From an uncultured Pseudomonadota bacterium (lineage in GTDB: Bacteria; Pseudomonadota; Gammaproteobacteria; Burkholderiales; Eutrophovitaceae): a DNA stretch of 11,104 nt. Below are positions 6,359-11,104 of the stretch, in pieces. The notes beneath the pieces are model-generated. The model did no database searches. It was not told the DNA's origin and saw only the letters and a program-made list of their open reading frames with translations. The position numbers and the translations under genes were made by a program. Numbering within the stretch: position 1 is the first letter of the stretch; every line of letters starts with the position of its first letter. The stretch covers positions 1 through 11,104 of the forward strand of contig CAJXPC010000027.1 of the NCBI GenBank assembly GCA_913057845.1. Direction: 5' to 3'.

Positions 6359-7438
6359 TTATCGTTTCTCGCGGTTCGCGACGAACCAGTAAGCCATCAT
6401 TAATATCACCACAATGGGGATAAAGGTGTAAGTGGCCGGATGCCAACGGGCAATCGTACCAATTGATTTCAGCAATTGATTCATAAAATAGAGGCCAACA
6501 CCGGACAATGAACCTATAAAAATCCAAAACCCCGCGTGTCGCCCACGGCTCTCAAAACCGACAAACGTTGGAGCAATCAATATCAATAAAAAAACGGTGA
6601 CCAAATGACCAATCTTTGCCCACTGTACGGATTTATATCGGTAAACATCCTCACCATTATTTTCTAAGTGCTCGATATAATGCGCTAATTCAAGGTACGT
6701 CAGATTACTCTCCCCAGCCAATAAAGAATTTATAATTTGAGGATTAATGTACGTGTTTAAATTCATGGTCGAGTGCTTCGACCGGACCAGCCGATCACTA
6801 TAGACATCCGTCACGCGAACATCGCGAAGATCCCAATTTTCATCTTTTATCGACCCGCCCGAGGCTTTTATGATCCGCGTAACAGCGCGGTCTGCAGCGT
6901 TCAATTCAAAGATCAAAATGCCAGACAACTGAAAATCTTTAGTCAACCTCGTGATATTAATAATTCGGTCTCGATCCTTAATCCAATGCCCGGAACGAAA
7001 TGTCTGAGCGACCACGTGTTGATCTGATCCAGTCTTCACATCAATGGTCTGAAGCATTTTTTGTGTCTTGGGAATCACCAACTCACCGACAATGAGTGTT
7101 ATAGACGACGCAATCAGAGCAACAATTGAGAGGATTAAAGCCAAATTTTTCAGTGACATCCCCGAGCTACGCATCACAACATATTCCGAGTTAGAAGAAA
7201 ATCGAGCAAGCACAATGAGTGAGCCCGTGAGCGCAGAAAGTGGCACTAACTCGTAAATCCATGATGGTATTTCCAATGCCGACCGGAGTACGACCATCCC
7301 AAGCCCTGTGGCCAATTGCCCGCCATCAGAAAGAACATGAACGAGATCAAATAAGAAAAACAGCACCACAAATAAACCTAAAGTTGACGAAATGCCAATA
7401 AGCGTCTCACCAATGACGTACTTTCGAAGCGTCTTCAT
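6359..7438 (-). CDS. lptG: LPS export ABC transporter permease LptG
   Basis: LptG is one of the two permease subunits of the LptB2FG complex that extracts LPS from the inner membrane and passes it to LptC and the periplasmic bridge. The 359-residue protein has the expected layout. Three membrane segments (about 12-32, 62-80 and 98-118) are followed by a periplasmic beta-jellyroll domain (about 130-260) and three more segments (276-296, 303-322 and 337-354). The SSNSEYVVMRSSGMS stretch at 81-95 is the conserved cytoplasmic coupling region. Length equals that of well-studied homologues. The start at 7438 is fixed by AGGAGG 5 nt upstream and by the ATGA overlap with the lptF stop. The open frame to 7546 lies inside lptF and is not used. 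Confidence 0.93.
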   Translation of the reverse strand: MKTLRKYVIGETLIGISSTLGLFVVLFFLFDLVHVLSDGGQLATGLGMVVLRSALEIPSWIYELVPLSALTGSLIVLARFSSNSEYVVMRSSGMSLKNLALILSIVALIASSITLIVGELVIPKTQKMLQTIDVKTGSDQHVVAQTFRSGHWIKDRDRIINITRLTKDFQLSGILIFELNAADRAVTRIIKASGGSIKDENWDLRDVRVTDVYSDRLVRSKHSTMNLNTYINPQIINSLLAGESNLTYLELAHYIEHLENNGEDVYRYKSVQWAKIGHLVTVFLLILIAPTFVGFESRGRHAGFWIFIGSLSGVGLYFMNQLLKSIGTIARWHPATYTFIPIVVILMMAYWFVANREKR

Positions 7439-8526
7439 GCGGCCCTCCTGGCCACAAAAAATGTTTTCCATGCGCCGGTGCGGATGGCAAGCAACAGAAT
7501 GAAAATGGTCAAGACAAACAAGTGCGGCAGGACAAGTCCTACCCATACAGACCAGTTGGATTGATACACTTGAGCTTGGGCAATACCCAGTGCGTTTTTA
7601 TAAAACAGGAACAATAAAACACCAACCGCCACACTGTATGACCGACCGCCTCGATTATTGACGAACGAAATTGGGATGCTGATGAGCGCCAACAGTATCG
7701 CGCTAAAGGGTAAACCGAGGCGCCATATCATCTCGGAATAACTTTGAGGTGAGGCCTCTTCGATTAATGACATCGTCGATCTTCCACTCAAATGGACATG
7801 AGGTTTTGGGGGTAGCGCTTTATCCATTCTCACGCCATACGTTGAGAATTGAGTCACGTCAAATTCCTGCGATTTAGCGAACTCGGTATAACGGTAACCA
7901 TCCTGGGCCACTAAATAACTGATCCCCTCTTGCGATTCTTCTAGCCGGCCTCGACTCGCACTGGTCACTGAATCCTCATTACCATTTCGATCAAAAATAA
8001 AAATGCCACCTAATAGCTGTCCAGTCGAATCAAGGCTGTCCACAAAAAAAACGGTTGAGCCATTTTTTGACTCAAGAAACACGCCTGGCGAAAGCGTTGA
8101 AATATTGTCGTTCACGTCAAGCGCTTGCTTCTCTGCCTCCAAGCGTTGGTCGGCCCATGGCGCTATATATAAACTTAATGCCGCAATGAGGATGGCAATA
8201 GGTATTGCAAATACCAAAGTCGGCTGCACCCAAGATGAAATAGATTTCCCAGATGAAACCCAAATCACCATCTCGGAGTCACGATACCACCGGCTTAGAC
8301 TTAACGTAACCGACAAAATAATACTCAATGAGAACAAAATCGGCAGATTTTTGATGCTGCCAAGTGATAGCAGCATCAACACCGATCCAAAGGGCACAGA
8401 GCCGTTCGCTGCGTAACCAAGATATCGAACCAATTGGGTAACAAACACAATCAGCAATAGGGCTACGAAAATGACCCCCCATGTGATCGAATATTCTTTT
8501 ACAATGTTTCTAGAAAAAATTGACAT
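7435..8526 (-). CDS. lptF: LPS export ABC transporter permease LptF
   Basis: The 363-residue protein is the partner of LptG in LptB2FG. Membrane segments lie near 13-33, 46-78 (a paired hydrophobic stretch) and 102-122. The periplasmic jellyroll follows at about 130-255, and three C-terminal segments lie at 268-288, 296-316 and 328-348. The RWYRDSEMVIWVSSGKS block at 79-95 is the cytoplasmic coupling helix typical of LptF. The TGA stop overlaps the lptG start as ATGA. The ATG at 8526 is the usual family start, just ahead of the first helix; its ribosome site is weak. It diverges from pepA over 78 nt. This lptF-lptG / pepA arrangement is widespread in beta- and gammaproteobacteria. Confidence 0.93.
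   Translation of the reverse strand: MSIFSRNIVKEYSITWGVIFVALLLIVFVTQLVRYLGYAANGSVPFGSVLMLLSLGSIKNLPILFSLSIILSVTLSLSRWYRDSEMVIWVSSGKSISSWVQPTLVFAIPIAILIAALSLYIAPWADQRLEAEKQALDVNDNISTLSPGVFLESKNGSTVFFVDSLDSTGQLLGGIFIFDRNGNEDSVTSASRGRLEESQEGISYLVAQDGYRYTEFAKSQEFDVTQFSTYGVRMDKALPPKPHVHLSGRSTMSLIEEASPQSYSEMIWRLGLPFSAILLALISIPISFVNNRGGRSYSVAVGVLLFLFYKNALGIAQAQVYQSNWSVWVGLVLPHLFVLTIFILLLAIRTGAWKTFFVARRAA
7444..7449 (-). promoter_or_regulatory. Consensus ribosome binding site of lptG
   Basis: The minus strand reads the full consensus AGGAGG, 5 nt before the lptG ATG and inside the last codons of lptF. It is the strongest ribosome site in the window. Together with the 4-nt ATGA overlap it implies that LptG is made in step with LptF, fitting their equal stoichiometry in the transporter. 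Confidence 0.85.
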
Positions 8527-8604
8527 ATCAAGGTCAGATACCCTAGCAGAACGCTCATGCGGCGAGACTGATAGCTCTTATATTATCCAAGAAGGAATGA
8601 ATCG
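8527..8604. promoter_or_regulatory. Divergent control region between lptF and pepA
   Basis: This 78-nt gap must hold the start signals of both lptFG and pepA-holC. An AT-rich element at 8578-8586 (TTATATTAT) offers a -10-like sequence on either strand, such as TATATT on plus and TAATAT on minus. I could not find a good -35 box at the right spacing for either. GAAGGA at 8591-8596, 8 nt before the ATG at 8605, is a good ribosome site for pepA. Confidence 0.3.
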
Positions 8605-10092
8605 ATGAACTTTAGCATAACCTCTAAATCTCCGGAAACAGTAGGCTCCTATCTCGTCATTGGTGTGCTCGAGGGCCAAACGCTCACCCGAGCAGCAAAA
8701 ACCATCAACACAGTCAGCCGCGGGACATTACTCCAAAATCTTAAAGCCAGAAGGTTCTCAGGTAAGGTCGGCGATAGCTTAGAGCTGACCAATCTGCCGG
8801 GGACCAAATCTAAAACAATATTAGTGATTGGGCTCGGAAGCAACAAATGCAAAGTAGAGTTCATACAGGCCATTCAAAACATGTTTGTAAAAGTGCGGGC
8901 AACAGGGGAAACGGAAATCACTTTGTATCTTCCTGAGCTTAAAGCCCGAGGCGTGAGTAGGGCGTGGATGATTCGTCAAACAGCTACCGTTGGCACGAGT
9001 GTTGCCTACAAATATCAACTCAGGAAAACGGTTCTCGACGGCAAATCATCTTCAGGCTTTCCCACCAAAGTCTCTATATCTATTGAAGGCAGTAATACTA
9101 ACAGTGATCGGGTGCACCTCGCGCAGGGTGGCGCCATAGGAAGGGGGATGAATTTAGCGAAGGACCTCGGCAACCTCCCCGCCAACGTATGCACCCCTAC
9201 ATTTCTTGCTGAAACCACTGCCAAATTGGGAAAATTGAACAAGTTCTCGGTGAAACGCTTGTCCGAGACTGACATGAAAAAACTCGGGATGGGCGCACTT
9301 TTATCCGTATCTCAAGGCAGCAAAGAGCCGGCGCAGTTGATCCATGCAACCTACTCCGGGGGCAAGAAAAAAGATGCCCCCGTCGTATTAGTCGGCAAAG
9401 GCATCACCTTTGATACCGGCGGCATTTCACTCAAGTCATCGGGCGAGATGGATGAGATGAAATACGACATGTGCGGCGCGGCCAGTGTTATCGGAACACT
9501 GCTTGCTATTTCAGAAATGAAATTACCGATTAACGTTGTTGGGCTCATCGCCGCCGCGGAGAATATGCCAAGCAGCACTGCGACGCGTCCTGGGGATGTG
9601 GTCACCACCATGTCGGGGAAAACAATAGAGATACTCAACACCGATGCCGAGGGCCGGCTCGTGTTGTGTGACGCATTAACCTACGCAGAAAAACTCCGCC
9701 CTGCGGCTGCCATTGACGTGGCGACCTTAACCGGCGCATGCATCGTCTCACTCGGTAAAGTCGCGTCGGGGCTTTTCAGCAACAACGATGAGCTGGCCGA
9801 TGAAATCACCCAGGCAGGCACTACGTCTTGGGATCGCGTATGGCGCATGCCGATATGGGATGACTACACCAAGTTGCTGAGCAGTAATTTTGCAGATCTA
9901 GCAAATATTGGCGGCAGAGCAGCGGGCAGCATCACAGCGGCATGTTTCTTGGCGGAATTTGCAACCAGTTACCCATGGGCTCACCTTGACATTGCTGGAA
10001 CGGCTTGGGTGTCTGGCAAAGAGAAGGGCTCAACAGGTCGGCCTGTACCCCTACTGTGTGAGTTTCTCTTAAACCGCACGCCATCGCAATGA
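8605..10092 (+). CDS. pepA: Cytosol leucyl aminopeptidase PepA (M17 family)
   Basis: This 495-residue enzyme removes N-terminal residues from peptides using two metal ions, and in enteric bacteria PepA also binds DNA in plasmid resolution and in pyrimidine-gene control. The catalytic C-terminal domain is complete. VGKGITFDTGGISLKSSG supplies K265, D270 and K277; MKYDMCGAASV supplies D288; and the family signature NTDAEGRL supplies D347, E349 and R351. These are all offset by exactly five from the E. coli residues, as I recall them. Residues 1-160 form the more variable N-terminal domain. The ATG has GAAGGA 8 nt upstream. The gene diverges from lptF and is followed by holC after 22 nt. Whether this PepA regulates transcription cannot be told from sequence. 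Confidence 0.96.
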   Translation: MNFSITSKSPETVGSYLVIGVLEGQTLTRAAKTINTVSRGTLLQNLKARRFSGKVGDSLELTNLPGTKSKTILVIGLGSNKCKVEFIQAIQNMFVKVRATGETEITLYLPELKARGVSRAWMIRQTATVGTSVAYKYQLRKTVLDGKSSSGFPTKVSISIEGSNTNSDRVHLAQGGAIGRGMNLAKDLGNLPANVCTPTFLAETTAKLGKLNKFSVKRLSETDMKKLGMGALLSVSQGSKEPAQLIHATYSGGKKKDAPVVLVGKGITFDTGGISLKSSGEMDEMKYDMCGAASVIGTLLAISEMKLPINVVGLIAAAENMPSSTATRPGDVVTTMSGKTIEILNTDAEGRLVLCDALTYAEKLRPAAAIDVATLTGACIVSLGKVASGLFSNNDELADEITQAGTTSWDRVWRMPIWDDYTKLLSSNFADLANIGGRAAGSITAACFLAEFATSYPWAHLDIAGTAWVSGKEKGSTGRPVPLLCEFLLNRTPSQ

Positions 10093-10114
10093 GTCGGTAC
10101 AAGCTTGTGCGCCA

Positions 10115-10528
10115 ATGACTGAGATCATATTTTATACAGAAGTGTCTGACGAATTATCATTTCTCACAAAGCTTGCGGAAAAGACACTGAAGGTAAAACG
10201 AAAGGCCTGCATTGCGACACGAGATGCAGCCCATTCAAAAATGGTCTCTGAGTATCTTTGGTCGCATCAGCCCACTCAATTTATTCCGCACACACAGGGC
10301 AATGACGACGTGACCAAAGAGTTCACATCGCTCGAGTTACGTCACGACAACGACAGCGCCCATCTGGACATTTTGATCAACCTGACTGCGGACACACCCA
10401 TTCAGTTCAGCTCCTTTGAGCGTTTAGTGGAAATCGTCACCAAACAAACCCCTTCTATCGAGGGCGCGCGAGCGCGATTCAAGTGGTACCGAGATCGCGG
10501 ATACGATATCAAAGTACATAAAATGTAG
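10115..10528 (+). CDS. holC: DNA polymerase III subunit chi
   Basis: HolC links the clamp loader of the replicative polymerase to single-strand binding protein. The 137-residue sequence has the family pattern. An N-terminal IIFYTEV strand is followed by a middle CIATRDAAHSKMVSEYLW segment and QFIPHTQG. The C-terminal block runs DILINLT, FSSFERLVEIV and ARARFKWYRDRGYDIKVHK. Length is close to that of E. coli chi. The gene lies between pepA and valS, its conserved position in many proteobacteria, and probably shares a transcript with pepA. The ATG at 10115 lacks a strong ribosome site, so coupling to pepA is likely. The stop codon lies inside a strong inverted repeat. Confidence 0.88.
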   Translation: MTEIIFYTEVSDELSFLTKLAEKTLKVKRKACIATRDAAHSKMVSEYLWSHQPTQFIPHTQGNDDVTKEFTSLELRHDNDSAHLDILINLTADTPIQFSSFERLVEIVTKQTPSIEGARARFKWYRDRGYDIKVHKM

Positions 10529-10537
10529 TTTGATATC
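10505..10537. repeat. 33-nt hairpin that includes the holC stop codon
   Basis: GATATCAAA (10505-10513) pairs with TTTGATATC (10529-10537). After a G-G mismatch, TACAT (10515-10519) pairs with ATGTA (10523-10527) around a three-base loop AAA. That gives 14 pairs with exact symmetry about 10521. The holC TAG (10526-10528) is in the 3' arm. The right arm is itself part of the perfect palindrome TTTGATATCAAA (10529-10540). No T-run follows on either strand, so it is not a standard intrinsic terminator; it may stabilise the mRNA end or be a protein-binding dyad. Confidence 0.75.
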
Positions 10538-10541
10538 AAAA

Positions 10542-10556
10542 TAACTGTAACGGTTA
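10542..10556. repeat. Imperfect dyad in the holC-valS gap
   Basis: TAACTGTAACGGTTA is symmetric about its central A except for one T/G pair. It lies one base after the TTTGATATCAAA palindrome. It could be an operator half of the valS control region or chance; nothing else supports a function. Confidence 0.25.
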
Positions 10557-10660
10557 GCACGCCGAAAACAAACGCATTGAGGTCGATAAAAAAGACGCAT
10601 CCATATGTTTTTGAGTGCGTACTGCACCCGACTAGAGGGTATGGATCCTCCTAAAATTAG

Positions 10661-10669
10661 TGGTACGAT
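10661..10669 (+). promoter_or_regulatory. Candidate extended -10 promoter for valS
   Basis: TGGTACGAT has the TGn extension directly before a TACGAT -10 box (four of six matches). No -35 box stands out, which is tolerable for an extended -10 promoter. The start would be near 10676, about 39 nt before the valS ATG. The remainder of the 186-nt gap between holC and valS shows no gene. Confidence 0.35.
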
Positions 10670-10714
10670 GGTAGCCTGAATTTAAGCAACCCGATACGTA
10701 AAAAAGCTTTAGCC

Positions 10715-11104
10715 ATGTCGACCAAATCCAATCCCGAAGTTACCCCAAGTGAGCTCGCAAAAACTTTTGACCCAAAGTCCATCGAAGACTATTGGTACAA
10801 CACTTGGGAACAACATGGATTCTTCAAGGATGATTCGTTCTTAGGTGACGACGCTGATGCGCCGGCCTACTGCATACAGCTTCCACCCCCGAACGTCACT
10901 GGAACACTGCACATGGGTCATGCGTTCCAACAAACGCTGATGGATAGCCTCATTCGTTACCACCGAATGAATGGTAAAAAAACAAACTGGGTTGTCGGCA
11001 CCGATCATGCAGGAATCGCCACCCAACTCGTTGTCGAACGACAACTCGCGCTCACGGGTAAAAAGCGTGCAGACCTCGGACGAGAGGCATTTCTAGAAGA
11101 AGTC
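10715..11104 (+). CDS. valS: Valyl-tRNA synthetase, N-terminal 130 residues (3' part outside window)
   Basis: ValS attaches valine to tRNA-Val. The frame is open from the ATG at 10715 to the last base, 130 codons. It shows the class I signature [14 protein letters not shown] at 57-70, whose HMGH (66-69) is the HIGH motif, then [18 protein letters not shown] and [17 protein letters not shown] at 93-109, which are specific to ValS. About 16 residues precede the conserved start of the catalytic core ([18 protein letters not shown]), a short extension. The upstream frame contains a stop at 10652-10654 and no other ATG or GTG, so the start is reasonable although its ribosome site is weak. The KMSKS motif and the editing and anticodon domains are beyond the window end. 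Confidence 0.95.
   Translation, partial: MSTKSNPEVTPSELAKTFDPKSIEDYWYNTWEQHGFFKDDSFLGDDADAPAYCIQLPPPNVTGTLHMGHAFQQTLMDSLIRYHRMNGKKTNWVVGTDHAGIATQLVVERQLALTGKKRADLGREAFLEEV

Noticed and set aside
7439..7546. Longer lptG starting inside lptF
   Set aside because: AGGAGG placed 5 nt before the ATG at 7438, the ATGA overlap, and the family N-terminus all favour the shorter protein.
8003..8416. 137-codon plus-strand open frame
   Set aside because: It is antisense to the conserved lptF and resembles no known family; lptF itself is complete and certain.
8597..8608. Three-codon leader frame ATGAATCGATGA overlapping the pepA start
   Set aside because: The ribosome site GAAGGA directly abuts this ATG with no spacing, so it cannot start there, while it is well spaced for the pepA ATG at 8605. 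It is probably chance.
9351..9641. 96-codon minus-strand open frame
   Set aside because: It is antisense to the metal-binding part of pepA; the composition is a by-product of that conserved sequence.

Overview
The window looks like an ordinary housekeeping stretch of a proteobacterial chromosome, most probably a betaproteobacterium or a close relative. The reasons are gene order and protein character: lptFG diverging from pepA-holC-valS, an algH-ruvX-pyrR-pyrB cluster, a PyrR/PyrB pair of the Pseudomonas/betaproteobacterial type, and an M3 oligopeptidase and exonuclease III beside the 3' end of an NtrC-like regulator. The genus cannot be named from this sequence alone. Coding density is high and almost every gene is a conserved single-copy type. 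I saw no tRNA, rRNA, CRISPR array, insertion sequence, phage gene or toxin-antitoxin pair.

Layout. Bases 1-25 are not genomic: they match the end of an Illumina Nextera (Tn5) adapter, so base 26 is where real sequence begins. Bases 26-171 (+) are the last 47 codons of a Fis/NtrC-type regulator. From 5799 down to 217 (minus strand) runs algH-ruvX-pyrR-pyrB-prlC-xthA. Its first four genes are tightly packed, with pyrR overlapping ruvX and pyrB 18 nt after pyrR. A 222-nt gap with two inverted repeats separates pyrB from prlC. A small RDD-family membrane protein (5898-6356, +) diverges from algH and meets lptG tail to tail with only 2 nt between stop codons. lptF and lptG (minus, 8526 to 6359) overlap by ATGA. 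Diverging from lptF, pepA and holC (+) are followed by the first 130 codons of valS, cut by the window end.

Functions. LptF and LptG form the inner-membrane part of the LPS exporter, so the cell has an LPS outer membrane. PyrR and PyrB belong to pyrimidine synthesis. RuvX acts in pre-16S rRNA processing. PepA and PrlC degrade peptides, XthA repairs abasic sites, HolC belongs to the replicative polymerase clamp loader, and ValS charges tRNA-Val.

I found no convincing novel system. The points most worth a second look are the sequencing adapter, the TTG start of a pyrR with no other methionine, the absence of pyrC after pyrB, the inverted repeats after pyrB, and a strong hairpin that contains the holC stop codon.
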